DNA from: Trichopria drosophilae
Lineage: Eukaryota; Arthropoda; Insecta; Hymenoptera; Diapriidae
Direction of reading: 5' to 3'
NCBI GenBank assembly: GCA_030407085.1
Contig: CM059585.1
Location: 13,881,001 to 13,945,000 of the forward strand
Length of the DNA stretch: 64,000 bases
Shown: piece by piece, positions 47,750-58,115 of the stretch
Numbering within the stretch: position 1 is the stretch's first letter
Layout of the letters: each line of letters begins with the position of its first letter
The notes under the pieces: generated by a model
Told to the model about the DNA's origin: nothing
What the model saw: only the letters and a program-made list of their open reading frames with translations
The model's database searches: none
Program-made: the position numbers and the translations under genes

Positions 47750-48310
47750 AACTATGACAGAGGAGATCGATCCAAGGCACTCTCATTCATCCTTTGCTCA
47801 CTTGAGCCTGACAATAAAAAGGGAAAAGGCTGGCCGGATGGTGTCCCCTTCATCGAAAATCCGCAGGGTTTTATCGGCTGCGAAAGGAGTTGCCGGCGCG
47901 GGCGAGGGCCAGATATTGGTCCAAAAGAGGCGGGCAGCGAGTGCAATCGCGAAGGGAGCCCCAGGACGGCGTAAAGCCGAGAGGCAATTAGTTAATTGAA
48001 TTGATCGATGGATTTCGTTCGCGCGACGCGTACTGACTCGACGTCTGATTGAGAGCATCCACTCGTCGCACACGCGCTGGGTGTATGTACACGGGCCGCG
48101 CCCGCAGCGTTTACACCGGAAACGAACAAAGGTCCGAGCGTAACTCGATAATCCGGAGTAGCGCTCGTTCCGGGCGCCGATCCGTCATTAGCGACGAGTG
48201 GATTAAGTTTGACGTTAAAATTACTGCACCGTCACGCGCCCGATCTGATATTTTCTGTCACCGCTGCGGAGGATCGCGGACACCCTGTTGATACCTAGCT
48301 TTTCTAAATA
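47750..48310. promoter_or_regulatory. GC-rich island with homeodomain-type core, candidate enhancer
   Basis: CpG-dense block between a tandem array and a transposon cluster. At about 47983-48000 it contains GCAATTAGTTAATTGAATTG, a cluster of TAATTA/CAATTA-like homeodomain cores. Overlapping open frames on both strands match no family. The enhancer reading is inference from composition and motif content. Confidence 0.4.
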
Positions 48311-48689
48311 AGAGCCCGGAATGCACCGAACGAATTGATCCCGATGCAAATCTCGATAGGTCCGAATGGGGCGCATTGGGACGTCAACAATATGAATGCT
48401 TGAGGCAATATTAAGGTTCGGTTATTAAGACAACAGATAAAAACGATAAAATTAATGTCAACACTTGAATAGTTCGAACTCGGGTCAACAAAAAAAATAG
48501 AGCATGGATGCTGTTGGTATGAAGGGAACCGCGTCTGAAGTAATTTTGAATCCGAGGTAAAAATCAGACCAACATGGCAGGATTTAGAAATATTTTAGGT
48601 TATGCAGTCGAAAAATGCATTTTTGGCTATTATTGAGTTTATTCACAGAATGGGGCAAATTTTTACGAAGCCGTTAAATATGAAGATGA
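48311..48689. other. Unassigned DNA
   Basis: No gene recognised. AATCAGACCAACATGGCAGG near 48565 is a weak echo of the AAAATGGCGG family. Confidence 0.4.
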
Positions 48690-48837
48690 TCTCTGGTAGA
48701 GATGGTCACGAGAATCTGCCCAGAATTATCCTAGATTTTGAAGATCTGGCTAGAAACTAACTCTATAATATGGGTAGAAATCCTACTGAAAATGACATGA
48801 ATTCTGGCATAAATCACGAGACATTGAGACAGCTAAT

Positions 48838-49912
48838 ATTCGTCATGTTAGGTTAGGTGGCCCAGAGCGCCATCTGGTGGATGTTTCTCGAACACGAGTA
48901 ATGAGTCCAAACAGTACGTAAATACATGGGAATAGTTCATATTTTCGCAAATAAATTAATTAAATGAAAGAAAAAGGGGTAAAAATGATACGGAATGAAG
49001 ACAAAAGATCATATCATTATTTTCCTAAAACTCCAAACATAAAAGTAAAGTGGGCACGCGCATGCAAAATAGGCATGACTATGTCAAAGTGCATGTTGGT
49101 TTGTAGTGCTCATTTTTCAAAAGAAGATTATTTTCCATGTATGTGTGTATAATATTTTGAATATATGACATTTCACCTTTCGTGTAATATGTATATATAT
49201 TTCGTTATTAATAAAATAAAGTTGTATGTAGACTACTTACTCCATTTTGTGAAAAACAGTGAATGTAATAAAACTATTAAATATTTATGTATTAAATACT
49301 GTTTTAGCTGGTTCACATATTAAACATAAAATTTTGAAACCATTAGCGATACCAATTGGCAACTTACCAAAATCTTCTAAATTTGATAGAGAAGTTCTAG
49401 AAAATATTTGCATAATGCCATAATTTATGTATTTGCTTATTTATTGTTTAATTAGTTGTTTCTTGACGTTTATTTATAATTTAATTATTTGTTCCAATTC
49501 ATACTTACGGTGTTAAATGCATCAGTAAAGCAACGCATTATTTGCATTTGCCTAACTGACCGGCTTTACATGAACAATTACATTTGATATGCTTTCCATC
49601 GTGAGTACTAATTGTATACGGAAAATTTATCTCATATGGCGGTCCATGTAAGTTTGAAGTTTGTAAACAGAGTGCAATTCATTTGAATTATTCGATGTAA
49701 TTCCACAAAAAAGAATGTGATTCGCGTTTAAAACACATTATCCTTCTAGGTAACATCGTGAACTGTCGCCTACATATGAAATTAAATCAGAAAAACGAAT
49801 TACAACTTCCATTTTCTATACTTTTACATGTATTTTCATGCTGCGCGGACTCATTACTCGTATTCGAGAAACGTCCACCAGATAGCGCTCCGGGCCACTT
49901 AACATGACGAAT
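48838..49912 (+). mobile_element. P-like TIR element carrying a THAP mini-gene
   Basis: Long terminal inverted repeats: 48838-48908 (71 bp) against 49847-49912 (66 bp), differing by a 5-bp indel and a few bases. The outer sequence is ATTCGTCATGTTA, then GTGGCCCRGAGCGC and TCTGGTGGA. CATGTTAAGTGGCCCGGAG loosely recalls P-element termini (CATGATG... GGTGGTCCCG). The only coding content is a spliced THAP domain. No transposase catalytic domain was seen, so it would be non-autonomous. Target duplications are not clear. Confidence 0.75.
48964..49423 (+). CDS. Spliced THAP-domain mini-protein in TIR element
   Basis: Two exons are predicted: 48964-49138 and 49308-49423. The donor is CCAT|GTATGT and the acceptor TGTTTTAG|CT; the phase-1 intron is 169 bp. 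The product is 96 residues. THAP landmarks are SYHYFPKTP (16-24), invariant Trp30, CSAHFSKEDYFP with Cys47 and His50 as half of the zinc site, and KILKPLAIPIGNLP in exon 2, in the place of the domain's closing AVPTIF box. The N-terminal CxxC pair expected before residue 16 is missing, so zinc binding may be lost, or an upstream exon was not recognised. An unspliced read stops after residue 62, and AATAAA lies in the intron (49210). THAP domains bind DNA and head P-element transposases. Here nothing follows, so a repressor-like or relic product is likely. Confidence 0.65.
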
Positions 49913-50399
49913 AGTTTAACCTATAATCTCTGGCATGAGTGCGACAGGCTCCTACAACTTATCGACCTCGGCGCGATTCGAGAGTCTCGAATACCTCTTG
50001 ATCGAACGTCCAATATGGCGGCTTGCTCTCAGCTGACTCGCCGGCACACGCTGTCGCGATTGTTTACAAAGCTGTTGTAAAGATCAAAGCTTCATTTCGA
50101 AAGAAAAATTGTTTACATTTACACCTGCTCATTTTGTCGAAACGATTGATCCTTACCTATTATACAAATTTAAGATGATATTTTTGAGTTTGTAATTATT
50201 GCTTTATGTCACTCTAAATATATGTTAGTGGTCTATAGCGGGTTTTCATTTAGAATTCGTGTATATTTCTACCGAGATTCTACCGAACAGTAGGATAACG
50301 GCTAGTTCAACCAGCCAAATCTCTACCAGGGATGTCAGAAACTGATATCGGGAATTTTCATGATCGCGACTTCAAAATGGCGGATAACGCGAATACTGT

Positions 50400-50575
50400 T
50401 GCGGTTCCTATTCAACCAGAGTCGTCTGAAAGTCGACTATGATTCGATGATTGCAAGTCGACAATAAATCGACAGTCAGTTGACTTAAATGACTACAGTC
50501 GACTGCCAAGACAGCTCTTGAAAGTTGACTTTAGTCAAATAATGAATCGTCGAAACAGGATTCTCTCAATCCCGT
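50400..50575. repeat. GTCGACT-iterated segment
   Basis: GTCGAC/GTTGAC-like palindromic words recur about eight times in both orientations (AAGTCGACTATG, CAAGTCGAC, AATCGACAGTCAGTTGAC, CAGTCGACTGCC). The style matches the GCCCGG and AGTACT elements at 43556 and 63221, although no GTAGAAAT terminus was found. Family arms (GCCATTTTGAATG, ATCCGCCATTTTGAATG) flank it at 50370 and 50595-50690. Confidence 0.55.
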
Positions 50576-52185
50576 TACACTTGTCGTTTTGATCCGTCAT
50601 TTTGAATGCTCATAATCTCAGGTCATATTCAAGTTGTTCTTTGTCGAATAATTTTTTTTAAATTTCATCCGCCATTTTGAATGATCGAAATGAGAGCTCA
50701 ATATGTGCGTGACAATATCCGCTAATACTCGACAATGTTATGTTTCATGAATAATGTAATTAATCTTATAAACTAATTGTCGGTTATTTTCTTTCAAGAA
50801 GTGCTTTATGGCCTAATACTTCAAATCATACTTTGGTCATTAAAAGGCTTGTTATGTAGGACTTGTCACGTGTAGACAAGCAATATTGAACCATGCAATG
50901 ACAACACAGTAATTTAGTCGGCAGTTCCGTCAAGGTAAAATTCACACTTAATACTTCCCGCTTTAAAACGGCATATTATAAATGTATGTAAATGTTTCCA
51001 TATTTCAGAAAATTCGATACTTGTACGGATGAGGAATATTTTTAAAAAAATTATAATCACATGAGAAATGAAATTTATAGAAAAACATTTTCTAAATATG
51101 AAAAGCAATGGAAATCTTAATTAACAAAGCAATAATTAAAAAAGCGTTTTAAAGCTTCTTTTACATGAAAAATAAAAACCATTGTAAAAGTGTTAATAAT
51201 AATGGGTTATGACTAATTTTCCCCATTAAAAACATATTTTTTTAATATATGCATATATAAATCAACTGTTTATTTTTCTTAACCGCTTGAAATTCAAACA
51301 TATCGAAAATCAGATTATTGGTTTTACGGTTCTTTTACTACAAACAATAACATTATAAAGTTTAATTAATAAAATATTGGGTTGTTGATGTCAACCTCAG
51401 TGATGTCAACCACTAAATATGAAAAATATGTGTAAATAACCTGTTTGTGTATTATTATTATTTTGTTAATATTATGAAAATCGATGTATATATTTTCAAT
51501 TACTCTCCTTGATTTTGTGTATTTTTTGTTTATTTCTGTATCGAGTAATTTTATTTAGTAATTTTGATTAACTAACATATTTTAGCGGTATTTTAAAAAA
51601 CCAAATTAATAATAATATCAATTTGTTTGAAAAAACAAAGTAACTGTATACAGTTTTTTAGGAAAAATCAGGTTATTCGGCGACATCTCAAAGAAACTTG
51701 ATAAACGAAATGAAATAGATAGGCAGAATACGTTGCATCATAAAATACGTGAACCATTATAGAAAAAACAAACTGAATTTCATTATTTATAACATCAAAT
51801 ATTTACATTAAATACTTTCGATTTTCAAATCAGTTTGATATTCTTATATAATATTAATAACACAAAATTCTAATGGTCTTAAAACAAGCCCAATGTACGG
51901 GAATAGAAAAGATTTCGATTCAGTTGCTATTACGAGTCATAAACTGGACAAATTTGATTTGTTTAATGATTATAATAAAGCCTGGATTAAAATTCCGTTC
52001 GTTGAAAAAACAGAATTTGTAGGGAAAACGAGTTAACTACACTTTTCTACAAAGTTGTTTTATACAACCATCAACCATCTTTTTCAAAACGCCAGCTTGT
52101 ACTTATTGATAGTTTTTAAAGTGCTATAAAAAATTATCATCTTGTCTATAAAGTTATCCGCACTACTCCTACTTTCGTATATCCA
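50576..52185. other. AT-rich non-coding DNA
   Basis: Decayed AAAATGGCGG-family arms to about 50700, then featureless AT-rich sequence. Confidence 0.5.
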
Positions 52186-52402
52186 ACTACACTAGAGTCC
52201 ATGATTGCGTCTCGGTATATTTACGTCCCAGTATATTTTCCCGGTTCTATCTCGTTAATTTACCTGTCCGCGGTCTCTTTTTCCCCTACTTTGCGGGATG
52301 GGACCCCAGGAAGGGCCTGTTGTGACGTACAAACAACGCGGTTGAGGGGAGAGAGAGAGAATCGGCGCTCCCCTTCTTTTGGTAAATATACCGGGACCGT
52401 AA
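52186..52402 (-). mobile_element. TATATTTAC-rich TIR element, copy 3 (inverted, internally deleted)
   Basis: Reverse orientation relative to copies 1 and 2. It starts ACACTAGAGTCC, then ATTGCGTCTCGGTATATTTA, and ends GGTAAATATACCGGGACCGTA. Compared with copy 2 it lacks the ~40 bp between the two TATATTTACC words next to the left terminus, as if lost by recombination between them. The central GACGTC-type word has decayed to TGACGTACAAAC. Confidence 0.7.
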
Positions 52403-53489
52403 GTCCATCGCGAGTATGTATCGAACCGAAGCTTTCCAAGGTTTGTCGATCATTGTTGAATATTATTAGTGTCAACAATGGCAACCAAAGGATGTATTAC
52501 GGGGGGACTAGAAGAGTCTTACTCTAGTAACATTTTGGTCAAGGCAAACTTAACTTAGGACATGGAATGCTGTATTTTGGACTCATTATCATATAATAAA
52601 AACACTTTTTCGAAGCAAACCCCAAAGAAAAGAGGTTAATTTTAATTTCACTTAAAAAGAAAAATTTCTTTCTTTTTCGTACAGAATCGAAATTCACCCA
52701 TTGGTGACCGAAAAAAAATACATTTCGATGAAACAGTTTCGATAAAAAGGAATGTTTTGTCTCTTCGTATATCATCGGTAACATACCTTAGATTTTAATA
52801 AGAAATAAAATGTCTCAACCACATTCGCATTACAATAGTAAATTAATCCCTTGTTATTGTACAATCTTATTCGTACTTAAACTCGGATTTGTAACAATAA
52901 GGTTTATGTCAAACACGTTACGTAGTCGCCACATGAAGTTGTTTGCTGACGTAAGCTCATGCGTAAGCGCAAACCGGGTTCATGATAGTAGTGTTGGAAA
53001 TTAAACAGAAGCTCAACTCAAACTCCAAGTAGGTATACTCCAGGACAGGTTTTCAGAAAGCGTACCGTGTCATAATTTATAGTATACCGACCTTTTGTAT
53101 TCTATCAAAACGTTCTGGAAATTTATTGCCCGGGATGCTTATTATGTGCTGTTTGAAGTTACTTTTTTAACTCTGGAATGACTTCAGTGAATAAAATTCG
53201 TATTTGCGGTACTATGTAGTTAGTGAAATCGTTGCACATAAAACACGTTTTAAATTTAAGCACGGGAAATTAAAACTCATTAACTCTTTAAGGTCCAACT
53301 TATTTCCACTAGTTTCACACGGGCGCAAATCACCTACTTCGCGCACTTGTATCGTAATGTAGTATTTTTAACCCGATAATGCAATCAACCTATTGTTATC
53401 GAGTGGACCCCTTTAATCGATTATAGATTCTGTTCGCAGCCAAAATAGTAACCACGCATTATTTCTCTCCATGATCCTTATGCAAACTT
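52403..53489. other. Unassigned AT-rich DNA
   Basis: No gene or element recognised. Confidence 0.45.
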
Positions 53490-53960
53490 CCGTCACTCGC
53501 AGAAATATTTCGCAAACATTTCTCTTCCTCCAAAGTCAATTTAAATATACAATACTAAATACCTCCGCGGGATCTTTTATTTTAGCCGCATTTACCATCG
53601 TCGTCGACTCCACCTAACTGAGGGACGACAATAAAAAACGGTCGTGCTGATAAAAGAGAAAAAATGACGTCCACGATACAGTGAGGACGACAGAGACGAG
53701 GAGTTTTGAGTGGAATAAATGCGAGCAAATCGAGCTCTTCCTTTCAGATTTTCTCTTTCTTTTTTTCTCTGTCAGAATTCTTCTATCTCTCTTCCCTGAT
53801 TCTTCTTTTCTCGTTACCGTTCGCACCCTCGCGCAAAATTTATTCGCGCGAATCTCGCCGATAAATAATCCGGACGCCCCCATCGCGTCGCGTAAAAGGC
53901 GGCCCCGAGTCGCAACTGTACCCGCATATCGCACTTTTTAACGCGATTTAAGGAGAACAT
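53490..53960. other. GC-richer island with pyrimidine tract, candidate regulatory block
   Basis: Contains CpG-rich segments (TTCGCGCGAATCTCGCCG, GCGTCGCGTAAAAGGCGGCC) on either side of a CT-rich tract (53740-53810). Overlapping frames on both strands match nothing. Its contrast with the flanks suggests a constrained element. Confidence 0.35.
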
Positions 53961-54219
53961 TGAAATATGGGATTTTTTCTTTTTTATCTTTATCATTTTT
54001 CTTCTGTTTTCATCATATTACGTCATTTAATTCAATGACATTCTTTCACTTATTTAGTATCTTTTATATTTTCCGTACTCCTTGCCATTATTTTGATTTT
54101 GTCAAATAGTTGTAATTTCTTATTAGGTTTAATTTACTTAATATTCTGCATATTTAAAGTGCAACCATTTGTAATATCTTTGTATCATAACACAGGTAGA
54201 AAAAAAACATTTTGAATAA
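53961..54219. other. AT-rich spacer
   Basis: Nothing recognised. Confidence 0.4.
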
Positions 54220-55130
54220 GAAATACAAACGCGCTGGTGTATAAAGAATTCGATATTCTTAACCAACCGGTTTAATAGCCAGAAATAACAAACTGCATAA
54301 TTGTAAACAATAACTGGATTGTTACACGGAAGAAAGAAAATATAAATTACTAACCAAACCGGTTTCGTTGGACCTAGGTTGGTTCGTAAAGCAATGCCAG
54401 TGATAACAAGTGTGGTTATTAGTACCAAAAGGTTTGGCTGAGACAAATTCACTAAGGCTTTAAAACCAAACAATTCACTTTACATCAATAAGAATGCTGT
54501 ACGAGGCACCCGAAGCTTAATTTCAAAGTATAAAGCAAACCGAACAGATATTATCATTTTTGACAATGCGTTCATTCCAGAACTTTCATCGAACAATTCA
54601 TTGCGAAATCGTTCGGTACCATTTATTAAAAGGCAAACCGTTTGGTTGTATCTACTGAAAAGGATCGTCGAATTTTACTGAATACGAAAAGCAACATAGT
54701 TCAATTCAAGATAGCTTAATCTGACAAACAGTGAAAGAAAACTAAAAAGTGTTGGATGACATTTTCAACTTCCTTCGTTCTTTCTTTGTAAATAATAAAC
54801 CTTTCGGTTGCAGCTGTGAAAGTAATATGAAATTAAACTTTTTGATCAGATGTAACGAATGAACAAGTCGGACCAAACTATTTTACAGAGGAACTACTAA
54901 AAGAAATTAAAAGCCAAACCAATTTGGTTGGATCGGGTTTGATTTGTAAAGCAATTGCTGAGATCCAATGTGGTGTAATTGTAAGTAGTAGACCAATGGG
55001 GTTTCAAGAACCAACTAGTTTGGTTGCGAAAATATCAGCACAATTCGTAGGTTATGATGATCAACCAAGATTCCGTGTGTAATTCCTAAACCTATTTGGT
55101 TGTAGCGACATAACTTTGAACCAGATTTCT
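54220..55130. repeat. AACCAAACCGGTTTGGTTG-iterated repeat
   Basis: Words of the type AACCAAACCGGTTT/TTTGGTTG occur at about 54250, 54353, 54443, 54460, 54640, 54915, 54995, 55015 and 55090, often as near-palindromes. The segment at 54353-54440 (TTGGTTCGTAAAGCAATGCC then AGTGTGGTT) is matched at 54915-55000 (TTTGATTTGTAAAGCAATTG then ATGTGGTG), about 560 bp later. This implies an internal duplication. Non-coding. Confidence 0.65.
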
Positions 55131-55369
55131 TAATGCTTTACAACCAGTTTTCATGAACAATAAGTTTGCAAAATATTTCTGTGACTTTCTGTAGTCTTTT
55201 ATTTTGGTTATGCCAACCAAACCTTTCTTGATCCTTGTATTTCATTATTAATGAAGGTAATTTAGTAGTATTATGTCGAATATTAATCTACCACCGTATT
55301 TTAGAATTTCAGGAGTTTCATTTGTTACTTTTTTCTCAAATGGTACGAAACTTATCCAGGTGAAAAATA
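55131..55369. other. AT-rich spacer
   Basis: Nothing recognised. Confidence 0.4.
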
Positions 55370-55830
55370 CTCACGTTTCCGTCCCCTTAAAGCCACTAGC
55401 GCCGCTTACCGCGGTTTAGGGAGTACCTTAAAGGGAGCCAACCTGGCCGCTACGACGTAAAACCGAGATAACAAATCGGGATGGGGCCGCGAAAGGATGA
55501 CAAAGAGACGTCGCGCGGCGCATAAAGATGTTCCCTTTCCGACGTTGGCGCCCCGGTGCGGCGGGGAAAATACGGAAGTGTCACATCCCTCGCAGACGAT
55601 GCCCGTGGCCCGTTTACGAGATGTTCAAAGGATTTTGCGTGCTATGCCCTCCAAGCGAATTCACCCCGATGCTCGCTCCGACGTGGTCTCACGTCCGCAC
55701 AGCAACCGGCTTTCGAAAGTGCGAAAATTACTGACGGAAGGAAGAGAGGTGAAAGAACTCCTTTTCTTAAGAAAATTAACTTAACTAATTACCGAGGACT
55801 AGAGGATAAAAGCGGGAGAATGACTTAATG
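55370..55830. promoter_or_regulatory. CpG-rich island, candidate regulatory block
   Basis: A dense CpG block with an internal near-repeat (CCTTAAAGCCACTAGCGCCG, then TACCTTAAAGGGAGCC). Three overlapping plus-strand frames of 68-95 codons match no known protein and change frame freely, so none is reported as a gene. A regulatory role is inference. Confidence 0.35.
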
Positions 55831-56340
55831 GCCCGATTCCAGACCTTTTATGCATCAGGTCTTCAACTCCTATCAGACAATGTCTCACAATTTGTATGTT
55901 CGATCTCAACACTTTAACGGGGTATAATTAATTGTCTTAGAATAAGAAAGATCACAATAATATTGAATTTGGTCACGAATTATCAATTAGCTCCACTCGT
56001 TTTTTTGATTCTATTTGCGATGGGTTATCTACGTGAAAAAATAGTTTAGATGTGTCATTTCTAACATAACATGTATTGCGCAATTCGATCCTAACCTCAA
56101 AATTGAGAAAAAATGCTGTTGGCGAATGACACAATTACAAAATGTGGCGTTTCACCCCAAACATTGTTTTTCATTAACAAGTTTGTACCCAAATCCCATC
56201 TTGAGATCAATATGAAGTGGACATCTTATATCTTCGGACTTTAAACTTCAAGCCATTTTTTAGTTTTTCATGTATAATATTTAGAAATGAAAAATTTCCA
56301 TGCGAAATAAATTTATTATACTTTATTAGTTCGTTGATTC
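55831..56340. other. Unassigned AT-rich DNA
   Basis: Nothing recognised. Confidence 0.4.
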
Positions 56341-56606
56341 ACAGGCCTGCGAAATTTAACTTTTCTCAGTTTATAAAATGAGTGAGGGTGATTCTTGTAA
56401 GTGAAATTTTGAGTAATTCTAGGTCAAATGTCTCAAAAATTTATATTTTTAACATTTTTTGGAAGACCGAAATTTTTTCTTTAATTTTCTATATTGCCTT
56501 CATATAGTATGCATTGTCAACTTTAATCACTATTATTTTTAATCAATTTACGATGAATTTTAAAGAAGTTATTATTATTTGAATGTCTAGATTTTGACCA
56601 CATTAA

Positions 56607-57967
56607 CCCTCCTCCGCGGGAGTTTCTATTTAAAAACACTTTTTCAAATGCATACATTTTTCAGAGTGATATATTTTCATATAACTTCGTATTTATGGGT
56701 TTTTGGAATCGCTGATTGCGAATCTGAAGTTAGAATTACAAAATTCAAAATGACGTACGAATTTTTAAAAAATTGTCGAATTTGAACCCCGAAGACCTCG
56801 AAAACTCACCCTCGCTATTAATATGAATCCAGAATTTGCAGAATAAAAATAGCAAATTTAATATGGCTTACGACTTTTGAAAAAAAAATGTGCATCTTAA
56901 TAAAACTTTTTAATTTTATTCTGTAAATTCTGGATTCATATTAATAGCGACGGTGAGTATTTAAAATGGGGGAGGGTCTTCCTTGTAGCTTTTTGTGATG
57001 AGAACGAATCTGACATTGAAAATGCTGTAGCACGTCAGGGTTGGTAACTACAGCCTTTGTTGGTCGGATTTGTCTCTTTTCTTTCTTGATTTTGTCTGAT
57101 GTTTCTATCATGATCCGAAATATGCGAATCATTTTTTTATCTTCCCTTGCTAAATGGATCAGTACCTTTTTATAACTGAATATATGCTTTAAATTCACTT
57201 TACAAATCAGTTTCGACAGACTTTGGTACACCATATCAAGATTTGGATTCCCTAAAATCATGTAAGTCTTCAAGTCATGTATTTGCAATTCCATCTTCAT
57301 TATTTCGCTTCTTTGGATTGGGCCATGAGTTTCGATCTGTGATAAAATTAATTTACGGCCTGAAACCCCTTTAAAGGCTACTTCAAAAAAAATCTTTAGC
57401 GTAACGGAAGAGTTTACACAACTAATACTCATATCTTTAACAAAAAAAAGGTAAAATGATTTTAAAAACAGGATTTTAAAGCTCGAAGGCAATACTATAC
57501 TATATCTCTGTCGGAAATGAAAAAAAAAATCTTAAAAATGGCTAAAATAGCCATTACTTGACCATTCAAGCTCTAGTTACCAAAAACCCTGACGTGCTGC
57601 AGTATTTTCAAAGTCAGATTTGTTCTCATCACAAAAAGCCTACAAGGAACACTCTCCCCATTTTAAAAACTCACCTCCGATGTTAAATGAATCCAGAAAT
57701 TACAAAATAAAAATAGCGAACCTAAAAAAAAGCTATGGATTTTTATAAAACATAGTATTAGAGGTCTTCGAGGTTTAAATTCCACAATTTGTTTTAAATT
57801 CGTCCGCCATATCTGATACACCATTTTTAATTTTATAATTCTGAATTCAGATTCATAATTAGCGACCACAAAAACCCCAATGTACCAAGTTATATGAAAA
57901 TCCATCACTTTGAGAAATGTAAGGATTTGAAAACGTGATTTTAGATAGAAACTCGTGCGAAGGAGGA
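56607..57967. mobile_element. TTAA-flanked long-TIR element with unique core
   Basis: TTAA at 56603-56606 and 57968-57971. The terminus CCCTCCTCCGCGGGAGTTTC matches inverted TCCTCCTTCGCACGAGTTTC. Inverted similarity then continues for about 430 bp per arm (56607-57070 against 57540-57967). It runs through a GGGTTTTTGGAATCGCTGAT/AAAATG-family arm, GAAGACCTCGAAAAC/GAGGTCTTCGAGG, and AGCACGTCAGGGTT/AACCCTGACGTGCTGC. The left arm has an extra ~135-bp hairpin (56820-56955). The unique core holds a minus-strand ORF. Confidence 0.7.
56941..57492 (-). CDS. Unrecognised 183-codon ORF in long-TIR element core
   Basis: A single uninterrupted minus-strand frame from the unique core into the left arm. 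The product is lysine/isoleucine-rich and basic, with a hydrophobic stretch near the N-terminus (about residues 6-20) and a charged region EDKKMIRIFRIMIETSDKIK mid-protein. No known domain was recognised, and it has no DDD/DDE transposase signature that can be seen. The last ~30 residues (NPDVLQHFQCQIRSHHKK) lie in the inverted arm. The right arm read on the plus strand gives the similar NPDVLQYFQSQICSHHKK, so both arms preserve a related peptide. That may be coding constraint or simple repeat identity. It could be a transposon protein remnant or chance. Confidence 0.3.
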   Translation of the reverse strand: MPSSFKILFLKSFYLFFVKDMSISCVNSSVTLKIFFEVAFKGVSGRKLILSQIETHGPIQRSEIMKMELQIHDLKTYMILGNPNLDMVYQSLSKLICKVNLKHIFSYKKVLIHLAREDKKMIRIFRIMIETSDKIKKEKRQIRPTKAVVTNPDVLQHFQCQIRSHHKKLQGRPSPILNTHRRY

Positions 57968-58115
57968 TTAATGAGTTTAAATCTCATAAATTTGACCTAG
58001 AATTACACGAAATCTTGACGTGAAGGTCTATTTTGAGGCAATAGATTGGTATTTAGCCCGCAAAGAGCTACAAGAATCATCCTTACTCATGTATAAACTG
58101 ATCCTCTCAGGTCCT

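Larger units (their letters stand above)
48690..50332. mobile_element. Outer TIR element interrupted by the THAP element
   Basis: CTCTGGTAGAGATGG at 48691 and inverted ATCTCTACCAGGG ending about 50331 are imperfect terminal inverted repeats. Inside them on both sides are GTAGAAAT-type words (GGGTAGAAATCC at about 48774; inverted ATTTCTACCGAG at about 50266). The interior holds the 1,075-bp element at 48838-49912, apparently a later insertion. The GC-rich segment at 49950-50060 may be host or element sequence. Confidence 0.5.
56341..58115. mobile_element. Nested foldback composite (outer arms)
   Basis: Outer imperfect inverted repeats pair 56341-56431 with 57980-58115. ACAGGCCTG...CAGTTTATAAAATGAGTG and GGGTGATTCTTGTA on the left are answered by TACAAGAATCATCC, CATGTATAAACTG and CAGGTCCTGT on the right. 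AATTCTAGGTCAAAT pairs with TTTGACCTAGAATTA. They enclose the TTAA element at 56607-57967. Confidence 0.6.

Noticed and set aside
55497..55828. Plus-strand frames of 68-95 codons
   Set aside because: Mutually overlapping frames in CpG-rich DNA without motif support.
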